The notes below the pieces were generated by a model. It was given only the letters and a program-made list of their open reading frames with translations. It searched no databases and was not told where the DNA came from. A DNA stretch of 64,000 bases from Sphagnum compactum (taxonomy: Eukaryota > Bryophyta > Sphagnopsida > Sphagnales): the NCBI GenBank assembly GCA_965153455.1, contig OZ234494.1, forward strand, positions 24,552,001 through 24,616,000. Reading direction: 5' to 3'. The translations under genes and the position numbers were made by a program. Of the stretch, positions 49,101 to 60,175 are shown piece after piece (the first letter of the stretch is position 1; each line of letters begins with the position of its first letter).

Positions 49101-49562
49101 CTCTGGACCTGAAAACAAACCACATTTCCGAACAATGAATCTCTGCTTCCCTTTCCCCTTATCCCCCGCTACATCCACTGGTGCTTGCAGTCATACACTT
49201 CAGCCCTCACCTTTCCAAACCCCTCTCTGTGTGTCTGTATCTCTCTCTCGGTGGCACATCCTTTTTCGTTTTCTTTCTCTGTCTTATTCTGTCTCACTTT
49301 CTTCCTCCTACGTGTTCATTCTCTTGTAGTAGGGGTCATGAAAGTGGCTTCTAACCCACAGATTACACATATCCAACATAAATACATACAAAAATCAAGA
49401 TACAAAGAGAATTGGAAGAGAAAAAAAATCATTGTTGTGTTGCCACTCACCTACTTGCGAAAGCTTGGCATGGAACCTGTTGATTCTCTTAATCACATTC
49501 TCTTGCTCCTTCCGTAATCGGTCCAGCTCCTTCAACTGCACATTTGCTCCTTCAAGTGTCAT
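46110..49562 (-). CDS. SGF29: SGF29, histone-reading subunit of the SAGA acetyltransferase module
   Basis: Nine exons on the minus strand: 49562-49451, 49108-49027, 48687-48608, 48445-48336, 47877-47792, 47638-47585, 47049-46896, 46554-46541 and 46218-46110. All join in phase to give 801 nt, 266 aa, close to the plant SGF29 length. The N-terminus is a coiled coil (residues about 8-65, LKELDRLRKEQENVIKRINR). A basic KRKRMK patch lies near 96. The SGF29 C-terminal tandem Tudor domain begins at about 125. Residues Tyr209, Tyr216 and Phe236 match the positions that form the H3K4me2/3 aromatic cage in human SGF29. The acidic DEEPDDD at 162-168 matches the region that holds the H3 N-terminus. SGF29 recruits the GCN5-ADA module to methylated promoters. 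The protein ends GHRQ, as I recall for the Arabidopsis proteins. The exon model is inferred but every junction is canonical GT-AG. Confidence 0.93.
46541..46554 (-). other. 14-nt microexon of SGF29 (exon 8)
   Basis: AAACGAAGTGATGA is flanked by CTCTTCAG and GTGAGT. It is needed to join exons 7 and 9 in phase and to encode the K-R-S-D part of a segment that is conserved in plant SGF29. Confidence 0.85.
48760..48787. repeat. (GAT)n microsatellite in SGF29 intron 2
   Basis: Eight to nine GAT repeats between exons 2 and 3. Confidence 0.9.
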
Positions 49563-51006
49563 TTCTCATTCTCCTCTTTCCCCTCTCCCAAAATCCCAGC
49601 CTCCCTCTACTCTTCTGTCCTCTCTCTCTTAGACTTTCTCTGCTACTACTCCGATCCCTCTCCCTCCCTTATTCTCACTCTCTTTCTCTCTCTCATTCTA
49701 CTTCCTTCCACACATAAAAATCCATTACCATTTCCAACAAACAATTCCTCTTCCCGCAACACAATCTCTCTTTCCTTCACTTATTCTTTGCTTCTTTGTT
49801 CCTTCAACAACTTGTTTTGCTTGTTCAGGTCTCCTCCAGGACCTGTATTTTTCCCGGAAACAAGGGTGCAAAAGCCACACCCACACGCGACGCACAGAAA
49901 GACACACATGCGCACACACACACGGAGACAAGAGACAGAGTTCGCCTTCTTCTTCCACTTTCTCTTCTCTTTCCCTGGCACGGTCGCCCGAAACCCGCCC
50001 CCCGGGTCACCCACCCGGCCCGTTCCGTTCCCGCCCGTTGAGGAAGACCCCGCCCCGTCGTCGGGTCCCTTCCAACATTCACGCCCGATAAAACTCCGGG
50101 TCTACACCTTCCTGCACTTGAAACCTGGGACCAACCAGGCAACAAACACAGTTTCCTTTTCTGACCAAAAAAAGACCTGGAAAAAAGTTTTGTGCCAATG
50201 TGCCCAATGTGTCCTGGTTGCATCACAAAATGTGGCAAACTGTGTCCTGACTGCATGGTCTTATGTTTCCTGATTCTCATGGCTTGCAAGCTTTGCAATG
50301 CAAATTTGTTGGATACATGCATATCCATGTCTTTCTGTGCTTTCATTTGAGCTTTGTTTTTCTGTGTTGCTTCCTCTTTGGATGCACTTCATTCCAGCCC
50401 AAATGTTTCTGAAGCTTCTTAGTTAGTTTTTCATGAAAATCTCACTGCAAGGATCAGGTTTTGTATTGTTGTGTGCCCTTTCTACAATTTCTTACAGCGG
50501 CAGGCAGCATGATGATCACTGTACTCAATGTGACATCTTCAAAGGAATGTGCGTATACTAGGTATTTACTGTTGAAACAGAAAATTGTGCAGAGACTCTT
50601 ATGGAATTATTATCTTCATATTTCTTGCACCCATCATTCATACCTTCACCCACCCACCCACCCACTGCAAGCTGCTTCTGATAAAAGTCAATTGCCAAAT
50701 CTCTTGCACCCTTCCAAATCATGCCTTTTCAGTACCCGCAATCTATTTATGAAAGAATTTTGAGTCGGAGAATGAAGAAGCACTGAGGAGAACGGAAGCA
50801 TTTAGAAACCCAATACAGACTTACTCTGTGTGTCAAACCATGAAATTGGGGGAGGCAGGGGGGGGGGGGGAAGAATCTGCAATCACAACCATAATCATCC
50901 TTTCTTGACTAAAAATGCCAGTGTGTAACAGAACAGCAGCACATAAAAACTTCTTGCCAAATGTGCTATCATGTGATACAGCAGCCTTCATTCGAAAGGC
51001 ATATAA
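49563..51006 (-). promoter_or_regulatory. Spacer: SGF29 leader and promoter, 3' UTR of the upstream gene
   Basis: Next to the SGF29 start is a long TC-rich tract (49560-49720, AG-rich on the gene's strand). At about 49975-50095 there is a compact CpG-rich block (CCCGCCCCCCGGGTCACCC and neighbours), the best candidate for the SGF29 promoter. A (G)13 run lies at 50858-50870. The part nearest 51007 is probably 3' UTR of the coiled-coil gene. No additional protein gene is seen. Confidence 0.5.
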
Positions 51007-53219
51007 CTAATTCAGGATAATGTGATCAGCAGAACCGGGTTGAAAAGATTCGTTGGCTTCAAACTCAGGATGGAGGTGATCTTCAAGCAGCATAGGAGCT
51101 GCTTGCCATTGCAATCCAGTCCATGGAACCCATTTATAAATTAATGCTGCAGAGACACCCAAACATGCAGCAGCCCCAATGCAGACCACCAGCATGTGCT
51201 GCCTCTGTTTTTGCATTTGCCGCTGCCTCCTTGCACTTTCTGCTCCACAACCCGCCAAGCCAGCATCAGATCATATCACACCCAAAAACAGTCAAAGCAG
51301 CTCAAACTGGAAAGCAAAATTGTGAGAAGTAGAAACCATGACAGAAACAGAAATAAGTGTACCTATAGCCTCTTGGTTGTGGTGAGACATCTCATGGTTG
51401 ACAAGTTCATAATACTGCAGTTTATCACGAAGCCTTGCAAGTTCGCGATTCTTATCTGCAACCACATTCTCTAGCTCTTCCTTTGCTTCAGCCCTTGCAG
51501 CACCCCTTGCGATGGAACTGGCTACCACATGTGCCACTGCCAGTTTCTGAGCCTGTGCAGCATCATCCTCCTGCTCGTTGGACACAGGGTCAACCACATC
51601 AACTGCAACACTGTCAAGCATTGCTATTTGACTTGCCAATTCTCTGTTCTGTTGCTGCAGCAATGCCATTGCATCTTCTGCAGCTATTCGCCGCCTGATC
51701 TCTTGGTCCAACTGCTGGGCAATGTTTGCTTCTGCATGGCCCCGCATTGTTGAATTGAGCCATTCTGTTCTCCGTTCCAACTGCAATGACTCCTCACCAC
51801 TTGAATAATCCCCTGTTACAGAACCATGTCAAGTTTACAGAGCGCCATTTCAGGAAACAAACAGTGCAGCAAAGAGTAAAACTAATCTTTTGTCAACCAC
51901 TTGTGCTTGGCTCTTTAGAGATATATAAATTCAAAACCTACCTGATCAAACCACCTGAGAGCACAAAATCCAAGGCCAGGAACAAAATATCGAAGTGTTC
52001 ATATATGCACATGACCATGAAACCAAAGATCAAGCATTTCAGTACCCACTTCAAAACCATACAGCAAAAGCCAGACAGGACAGACAATTCACACAATACC
52101 TCCAAAAGCTCTTCAACAACATCATCATCATGATGATAGATTCACAAAACCCTACCTGCAAAGCTATGTCTCTTGCAAAACAATAGCAGCAAACAAGCAT
52201 TCAATCTCATTGTCATGGATGATGCATGCTTTCAACAACGAGAGACATGAAAAAATTGTACTGTGGCATAGCTGTTGACTGTCTTGATGACGCTGTTCAG
52301 TAAAAACAACATGTACAAATGCAGAAGAAGAAGAAGAAGAAGACGACAATGATGCAGGAAGCTATCTTCAAATGTTCAACAACATCAGGATGGATTCACA
52401 AAATCATTTGCTTGGAAACCTATGTCACTTGCAACATAACAGCAGCATTGTCATGGATGATACACTCAACAAGAGAGGTGCAAGACAATCACACTGCAAA
52501 GATTTTGCTGTCACGACAAGATGCTGTTCAGTAAAGACAAATTCTTGTACACATGCAGAAGAAGAAGAAGAAGAAGAAGAAGATGCAGGATGCTTACCTT
52601 CACTAAGAGCTGCATCCCCTGCATCAAAGAACTCATCTGTCATGGAGGATCGAGAGGAGAAGTCTTCCATCTTTTTACTACTATTGCTTGGCCATCCCCA
52701 TTCTTCCCCTCGGTGTCCTGCACTCCTCTCTCTATTCTCACAGCTCGGTTGCTCCATGTTTCTATTCACCAGTCTCATCCCGCCATTGGAGAGCATCCTC
52801 AGCCACTCCGAGTTGGGAGCTTCAGCGGCAACAGCCGCAGCAGGAGGAGTAGCAGCAGCAGGAGGAGGAGCAACAGCCGCAGCCGCAGCATCTGCGCTCC
52901 TCTCCCTTGAGGAATCTGAAGAGTTTGGGGGTGGATCCTGTACCAGCGATTTGCCGTCGCGTCTCTTGAAGTTGAGCACATAGGGCGAGAAGGAATAGGA
53001 AGGAGAAGCAGCAGCAGGGGTTCGGGAGTGCAGAGAGGGAGTTGTGTGCGACGGAAAAGAAAAAGCTGCTCTCTCTCTCTCCTTTGCAGCAGCAGCAGCA
53101 GCACTTGAGGAGCCTCTGCTGTCCATTCCTCCTGCCGATGATGGTTGCGACGACGAAGACGAGGAGCGCTCAGACGGCTCCAATAGCCTGTCCAACGCTG
53201 GTACTGAAATGAATGACAT
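51007..53219 (-). CDS. Coiled-coil protein with C-terminal transmembrane anchor
   Basis: Three exons on the minus strand, 53219-52598, 51812-51363 and 51239-51007, join in phase to 1,305 nt (434 aa). Residues 1-75 are Ser/Ala-rich and low-complexity. A compact motif SYSFSPYVLNFKRR follows at about 74-87, then an Ala/Pro-rich stretch, a DEFFDAGDA segment near 195, and a long charged helical region (about 220-355) that reads as a coiled coil. A basic segment (RRQRQMQKQRQ) immediately precedes a single hydrophobic span (about 373-392, MLVVCIGAAACLGVSAALIY) and a 42-residue tail. Basic residues before the span predict the N-terminus in the cytosol; the tail is rather long for a strict tail-anchored protein. 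I do not recognise the family with certainty, so no symbol or function is given. Introns are GT-AG. Confidence 0.75.
52095..52597. repeat. Tandem duplication of about 235 bp at the start of intron 1
   Basis: Two copies lie side by side just inside the exon 1 donor of the coiled-coil gene. Both contain 'caacaacatca', 'gattcacaaaa', 'attgtcatggatgat' (52209 and 52447), 'ctgttcagtaaa' (52293 and 52524) and an AGAAGAAG tract followed by GATGCAGG. Offsets are 231-238 bp. Copies differ by substitutions and small indels. Confidence 0.85.
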
Positions 53220-53950
53220 CTCTCTGATTCCTTCCCTCCTCTCTCGTCTTCCTCAAGAATCTCTCACCCTCCTGTACTCACAACGCATCTCTGTCTCTGT
53301 CTCTCTGTGTGGTTGTTTGCCGAGATTCTCTTTGGGCTTCTTCCGCTACATCCACAGTCTATTCGTCTCCAGCCAGTCCTCCTTCTTTCTCTCTTTTCTT
53401 TCTTTCACGTTCTTCTTAACAATCTTCCGCACGAAAAACGAATCTGCACCGTCTTTGCACCGTCTTTTTTGCTAGAGCGACGATAGCGAAGCCACGGAAA
53501 TGGCGATTCAAGCTTCCACAACTCCGCCGCATCATCTGCGGGAACCAAAGAGGGAAAAAAAAGGAAAAAAAAAAAAACAACCACAACAACAACAACAATA
53601 AGAGCGGCAGAAATCTTTGCACCACCTGTGGTCGCTAATATCAAGAATAGAAACAAGAGGGAATTGTTTGCACCATCGTCAAGGCGGCCAAGAACATGGC
53701 CACAACCAAGAAACAACAAGGACAAGCGCCTGCAGACGGAAACCTCCTCTCAAATTCGAGCAAGAAAGAAAACCCCTACATACGAACGAAGGAGCCCGAA
53801 CAGGTTCCCGACCTCGACCTCGACCAACGAACGAGGAAGAACTAGCCCGAAAAGAGAGAATCCCGAAAAGGAAGGGCACCGAAAAACCCACAACAACACT
53901 AAAGAAAACCACGACGACGACGACGAACGAGGTACTTCAAAGCTTCAAAA
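53220..53950 (-). promoter_or_regulatory. Probable 5' leader and promoter of the coiled-coil gene
   Basis: Pyrimidine-rich sequence (purine-rich on the gene's strand) runs upstream of the predicted start, with CpG-containing segments near 53460-53510 and 53680-53930. Long frames here are antisense or low-complexity. The exact transcription start is not visible. Confidence 0.4.
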
Positions 53951-54800
53951 CCCCACTTTCCCTTTCTTCGTTTTTCTTTATTTTCAAATTTCCGCCTGTT
54001 TTTTTTTTCCTTCTGCAACAACAAAAAAAATTCCCAACCAATTTTTTTTTTCTTTTTTTGGGAGTTTCTCTTTTAATGCCCTGGTTTCCCCCAATTGTTT
54101 CCAGAAAAAATTAAAAATCTGTTTTTTCTAATGTACAAAATTTTCGTTATTGGAAAAAGGAAGTCTGGGTTTTTGTTTTCCCTTTTTGTTTTGGTTTGGG
54201 GAAAGGGGGAAAGGCTAGAGCAGCATTTTTTTTCTCCCCATATTTTTAATATATCGAAAGTTTCACGAAATTTTCCCCAAAAAAAGCTAAATTTATTCAA
54301 GTTTACACCAGGAAAACAAACAAAATTCCAAAAAACTTCCCAATTTTTAAATATGAATAAATATAATTTGTTGGAGAAAAATAACACTGAGGGAGATGGG
54401 CAGTTAACCCTAAACCAAACAAAAAAAAATTGGATTTTGGTTTGGGGCCATAAAATCATTGATTGTGTAGCATGAAGAAAAAGCAGCCCCAATAGATGAC
54501 CATCTCTCTCTCTCTTTTTCTCTGGGGCCTTTGAAGTCACAAGGCTTTTCCCATTTTATTTTTGTTTGTGGGACATAAGTTTTCCAATAGTTTGTGGGGT
54601 TTTTTTTTTTTTGTTTTGGGACTTGAGATTCATTCCCTTTTTGTCCCAGCACTCCCTCAAAACCTTAAGTATCAAACATATATTATGATGTGTTGATTAT
54701 ATTACCATTAGAAAAGACCCAAGATTGTATATGATCAGCAATTTTAAGTTAACAACTCTTTTGTTAGGTTTTTTTTTTTTTTTTTTTTTTTTGGCAAATT
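53950..54800. other. Homopolymer-rich block
   Basis: Runs of four to twelve A or T are unusually dense, ending in a T run of about 24 at 54769-54792. No gene. It may be natural low-complexity DNA or a region prone to assembly length error. Confidence 0.5.
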
Positions 54801-56430
54801 CTCAGGATTTCTTTGTTGTGGTAGAAAAGTAAAAATTAGTGTGTTCAATGCTGGTGTGTGTGCATTTGGGTTCCTGTAATTTTTGAACAATAACTTATCA
54901 TCGAGCACAAAGGAGAAGAACATCTCTCACAAAAAGAAAATCACATATTTATTTTGTGTTGCCTTAAGAAAAGGGGGGATCTTTCATCCTTGTTTCATAA
55001 GACAAGGAGGAGTTCAAGTCAACAAAAAAGTGAAAGAGAATGGAGGTGTATTGTGTACCATTACCATTCATTCATTCATTCATTCATTCATTCATTCGGC
55101 TTTGCTTTCCCAAAACCCGTGGCCACAAAATCTCTGAAACTATGGGCCCACCCGCATCAAACTTTCAGTTCAGGAGCTTCATTGACCAACCATGGTGAAC
55201 AACAAAAACATGGGGGAAATACAACCAAAGTTGGGCATAGGGCATAAAAGCCATAGGGCAGAGGGGTGGTTACAAATAGGTGAAAAGTGTGAACTACACA
55301 CCCCCCAGAAGCTGACAAATGAAACAAATTGGAAAATCGGACAAATTGGAATGGTAGTGCTTGTTGTTGTACATTAGGTAACTACTCCAGTAGCCAGCTG
55401 ATGAATGAAGAGGAAAGAAATGACTTAGGAAGTGTCCTTCCCTTGTGCACCAAGGAAATCACCAGTTCTGTGTGGTTATTTGATTTTTCTAACAACTGTG
55501 GTGCCAGGTCTTTGGTGACGCATCTATTCAAAGAATCTTTGATTGCAAATTTGTTTCTTTTTGCTATTTGAAAGGGTTTAGGGTAACTTGGTATGTACAT
55601 CTTAAATGTTACCTTTCATAAGCATTCAAGATAAACAAGCTTTTGATTGGTGTATGAGTTCCTTCTTTGATGAAGCTAAAGAAATTGAGGACCCAGTTGT
55701 TTAATTGCCATAGGAGAGACAAACATGAATTTTTTTAATAGTTAGATAAACTTTCACAATGGAATTGAACTTATATTTTTCGTTTTTTTTTGGTCTTTCA
55801 TCAATATCTCTGGTCTCAATCTATATTTGTTGCATGTGGGTGAGGCTCTCTCGATAAGTTGGGGATGTGCTTTTTATTGCCTTAGAGCTATTGAGCACAA
55901 TTGACATTTTACATAACTTAACATTATTTTAAGACCACACAACTATTGGTTGAAACTCAAAATAATCATTCTTAATGTCCTTTGAAATATCTGGTAACCT
56001 AAGGATCTTTTGCATAACAATTGAAATAATGTTTATAGCAAGGATCTGTTGCATAACAATTGAAATAATGTTTATAGCTTTTAGATTTTACACTAGGACT
56101 TTTAAAAGAAAATTGCAATCTTCAATTTAGATAGTAAATATATATTCTCAATTTAAACTTCTAGAGCAAAATAGTTCAAATTCTACATAAACATACCTTA
56201 TAGCCATGAAAATATGTTGACCACCTAGAAGGAAAAAAATAGAGTTCACAATATCTACCCTTGACCTTGGCTTCTTCTTTGCAATCTTATCCAAATTGTC
56301 ACGGTCAATTGGCAAAACAAAAATTGGGCAAACATATGTAATTGAGTTGTATCACACTATCTTAATTTTTATCTTATCTTTGTGTATCTTTAATAGAGGA
56401 TGATAGACAATTCGTCTTTGTGCAAGAAAA
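54801..56430. other. Intergenic DNA, no gene seen
   Basis: Contains an (ATTC)n microsatellite at about 55068-55098 and a 39-bp tandem duplication (56001-56078). Short frames only. Confidence 0.6.
56001..56078. repeat. Exact-type tandem duplication of 39 bp
   Basis: AAGGATCTTTTGCATAACAA... at 56001-56039 is repeated immediately at 56040-56078 with a single T/G difference. This is a recent local duplication. Confidence 0.9.
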
Positions 56431-56432
56431 AA

Positions 56433-56822
56433 TCAACGAACGAGAGTTTTGACCCCCACGATTAATTTATTCCCAAGTGGGAAGAGGTCACCATACTCCC
56501 CTCTTATTGTCTCATCCACTAATTTACATTTGACGACATCGAATGGTTTAGGATTTTTTTGGAGGACAAGGCCTTCAATTATCTTTTCCTTCTTTTCCTC
56601 AGCCATCTTTTCCTTCTTGGCCTTCTTGATAGGTTTTTGCATTGTTGTGGAACTCTCCACATGTGCAATAGGTAATTAGGATGGTGGAACTGTTCTCTCT
56701 TACTCCTCTTTATCCACATCAACTACCGCCTTCATCTCCTCCCTTCTCCCCTTCAAATCTTTCCATGTTGGCTCTCCAAAGTTTTTGATGTTGAAGTCCC
56801 TTTTCATGTTCAATGGCTCCAT
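56433..56822 (-). pseudogene. Decayed ORF with two in-frame stops, probably transposon-derived
   Basis: A single minus-strand frame of 130 codons runs from ATG at 56822 to the stop at 56433 but is broken by two stop codons near the middle (about 56700 and 56676). Before them it reads MEPLNMKRDFNIKNFGEPTW and on; after them a lysine/glutamate-rich stretch leads to a patterned end (KLVDETIRGEYGDLFPLGNK region). Codon-like composition over the whole length, in AT-rich surroundings, suggests a former protein. I do not recognise the family; a retrotransposon gag-like or plant repeat-encoded protein is possible. Confidence 0.4.
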
Positions 56823-57110
56823 GTTTTCATTTTATCTCCTAGGATCACACACTAGTCCCAACGTCTTTTTCTTGAGTGGGTCGAGTATGTGCATAAAAAT
56901 TGTTCATTTTAAAGCATGTCTCATAAAATTTTGTGAGTTTGTTCATATTCATTCATGTTCATTTTTCTTGTTCATTAGCCATGAAATGATTTTCATGCTT
57001 CCTGTAGGATCAGTTGAATCCAAACAACGTGTAAAAACCTCACCAACAATGTAAAAACCTCACAAAACTTCACCCTCTCAATATACAATATTTAATTTAA
57101 ATGTTTGTTT
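56823..57110. other. Intergenic DNA between the decayed ORF and the 49-bp array
   Basis: No gene seen. A short phrase 'gtaaaaacctcacaa' is repeated at about 57031 and 57051. Confidence 0.5.
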
Positions 57111-57124
57111 TTAGTCGATGATGA

Positions 57125-58045
57125 GAAAAGAAAGGCACCTAGTTGCCCTTAGGTGCAATTCTCATCGACGAAAAGAGAAGGAAGGCACATGGTGGTCTCT
57201 AGGTGCCATTCTCGTTGACGAAAAGGAAAAAATAAACACCTAGTGGCCACTAGGTGCCCTTCTAATTGATGATGAATAGAAAAAAGACCTAGTTACCACG
57301 AGGTGGCCTCATAGTCCACAAAGAGGAAATAAAGGCACCTATTGGCCACCAGGTGCCTTTCTAATTAATGATGAAAAACAACATTTAATGGTGCTAGGTC
57401 TTTTTTACTCGACAAAGAGAGAAAAAAAACACCTGATGACTGCCAAGTGCCATTTTCGTCAATGACAAGTAAAAAAAAACAATTGGTGGCCACTAAGTGC
57501 CCCTCTAGTCCATGATGAAGAGAAAAATGACCTAATGGCAACTAGGTGCCTTCATAGTTCACAAAGAGGGAAAAAATGCACTTGGTGGCCACTAGGTTGC
57601 CTCCTAGTCCACAAAGAAAGAAAAAGACACATGGTGGGCAACATGTGCATTTCTAGTCCCCAAAGAGGAAAACAAGGCACCTTGTGGCTGCCAAGTGCCA
57701 CTCCAATCAACAACAAGGGAAAAAGGGACTTGCTCATGGCCACTAGGTCACCTCCTAATCCACAAAGAACAAAAAAAGGCACTTGGTGGCCACTAGGTGC
57801 CTTTCTACTCAACGATGAAAAAAAAAACACTTAATGGTTGTTAAGTGCCTTTCTTGTCAAGGAAGAGGAAAAAACGACTTGGTGGCCACTAGGTGGCCAT
57901 TTCATCCATGATTCAAAAAAATGGGATTTGGTGGCCACCATGTGCAGCTATAGTAGGTAAAAAAAAAATAACGCACCTGGTGGCCACCAAGTGCCCTTTG
58001 AATCAACGAGTAGCAAAACAAGGACCTAGTGACCACCACATACCA
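57125..58045. repeat. Tandem array, about 19 units of 49 bp with internal palindrome
   Basis: Each unit has a core near GGCACCTAGTGGCCACTAGGTGCC, which is a perfect 24-bp palindrome in the consensus, followed by a spacer of the type 'tt(c)ta(g)tc(a/c)acaaagaggaaaaaa'. Unit starts fall near 57133, 57184, 57236, 57285, 57334 and so on to 58019, mostly 47-52 bp apart. One unit has a 20-bp perfect dyad (57237-57256). Units are diverged. The frame at 57535-57834 and its antisense are by-products of the repeat. Confidence 0.9.
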
Positions 58046-58049
58046 ATAA

Positions 58050-59500
58050 CTTGAAAGTAGGTGTAATTGCGATTAATATTGAAAAAGTTCTAAGCATCGT
58101 TAAATGGATGTGATGCATTTTGTAGGAATCCAATTGAAGATCCTTCAAGCCTTGTATCCAAGGTTTTTTGTACATATGTGGGTTTGGATGAAACGGTTCT
58201 TGAAACGAACTTTGGAATCTGGAAATTGGCATTATCAATTATTTCATGGGGTATTGAACTAGTGAATGCAACAAGCGTTCTTTGAGTTCCATGTCATAAT
58301 TGGTAATGGAATTGTTGTATTATGCAGGGTCAAAGTCACAAACCTTTAAAAGTACACGCGAAATCGGTCCAAGGTGCCCGTGGCTCGTCCATGCACCAAA
58401 TGTGCTCCAATTATGCATTAACCAACTTGTTATTTGGTTTGTGCAGGTCTGTGTGAATAATTGACCCATTTGTCACTCGTCCTAGTCCCCATCCCGGAGC
58501 TCCAGCACGCCCCTCTACCCTCGAAGTGCTACGAGCCAGGGAGTGTACCCCAACTCCTTATCCTTTTGTTGTTTTCACCTTTGGACTCATAATTGAGTCT
58601 ATCAAGGAGTTTAGGGTTGCGTCATCTTGTTTCCTTGTTCCCCTTGTGTTTTTATTTGTTTGCAAAGGCAAGAAATTAAAGATTAGGCGGGTTTGCCATT
58701 ACACAAGCCAACCCATCATTGGTTTTAAGTGAGCAAGATGTTCACACTCATTCCACCTTCGTCGCCTTCCTCCCCTTCTTTTATATTCTTGTATGTTTGT
58801 TGTGTGTAATATGCACCCAAAACATCTTGTTCTCCTTTTTTCATTTGTGCAAGGGGTGGGAGCACCAATAGTTGTGCCCCCTATTAGTAGCAAAGATTCC
58901 AGCAAGCAATTTCTAGCAACAATAGCTCTAATAGACAAACTCTCCAACAACAACAATTTGAAGTTTTTAAGAGTCGCAAACAAAAATTCCAACACATTCA
59001 ATAGATAAAAACAACAAATCCAAGTGAGTTTTCTTAATTTTTACTGTAAACTTGCACACTTCTATTTTGATGTAAAATACAATTAAAATTTTTAGTAGAA
59101 TTGTAAATCTTTCCTTTGCAATGTTTAGGGCTTAACAATGGCAAGAGAAAAGGAACTTAGTGCAAGATTGGATGCCTCAACCCCGTTGCTAGATGATGAA
59201 AATGTTATCCATGTGGTGCATACATGAAATCCTTAATTTAAGGGAATATCATCTTCATCTATGGATGTTAGTATGAATATCCAAAATTCTATAAATAATG
59301 AGCAAGATCAAGTAACTTTTTGTTAACTCTACGTGATGACATGTGATGATAGATGATTCTCACAAAATTATGTTTGTTTGAAATGATGCAACAAATTTAA
59401 GTAACAATTGAACAATGCAGAAGTTTATGATTTTTTCAAATTTTGTGAAAAATGTTTAGAGATGAAGAGGAGTGAACATAATTCTACAACATAAAAATAT
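58050..59500. other. Intergenic DNA with a GC-richer patch
   Basis: Around 58340-58700 base composition is less AT-rich, including 'ccccatcccggagctccagcacgcccctc'. It contains a 68-codon frame at 58526-58732 with no recognised domain. It may be an old LTR or gene fragment. No gene is called. Confidence 0.4.
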
Positions 59501-59509
59501 TTGAATTGT

Positions 59510-60175
59510 TAATTTTGACAAAAACACAAGAAAATAAATTTTAATTTTATTTAAATTTCATCTTGAAACCATGGTGCTTTCCATTAGGTTTATATTAAAT
59601 TGAATACAAAATTTGAAATTTTTTTAAGAATAAAAGTTGGGAACAAATACTTTTAAATTTGATTGGTCAATATGGTGTTTGAAAGTACTTTATTATTTAA
59701 AAAATTAATGAAATAGTTCTTTGTGAAGTTATAACATAAAGATCATTGTATATTCAAAGGAAGGGAAATAAATAAATTTTGCATTTTCTTTGGTACAATA
59801 TACTTGACACATACTTGAAACAAATGTTACATTGCAAAACGTTGCTTCAAAAGATACTTACATTTAGAAAAGTCTATTTGAAACACATTTTTACAATTCA
59901 AAATTTAAAAATTAATTCATAATAATGAAAAAATATGTTTTCTTTTATAATTTAAAGAAAAATATTGAATGTATAATAATTTTATGATGGGTTTTGGTCC
60001 TACTTGTGTTAGCTTGATAAGTAGACTACCAAAAACATTGAATTGTGCACTTTACCATGCTTTCGCCCAAGTGTGTTTAAAACATGAAAATTTGAAACAA
60101 TTTGCAATTAAGAAGTTGAATGAAGGGAACCAACCAAATGGGGACCTAATTCCTTGGATGGCATGGTGACAATTT
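59510..60175 (+). repeat. Dispersed repeat, copy 2 (mate at 18.66-19.32 kb)
   Basis: Shares ordered phrases with the 18.66-19.32 kb segment, same orientation, diverged by substitutions and indels. The small frame at 59969-60169 lies in it and is not supported as a gene. Confidence 0.6.

Noticed and set aside
49788-50346. 161- and 173-codon frames in the SGF29-upstream spacer
   Set aside because: They run through the CpG-rich promoter block and simple repeats on both strands and match nothing I recognise.
55068-55098. Possible functional element at (ATTC)n
   Set aside because: A plain tetranucleotide microsatellite.
57125-58045. CRISPR-like array
   Set aside because: Units are contiguous and diverged with similar spacers in every copy; there are no unique spacers, no leader and no cas genes, and the DNA is from a plant.
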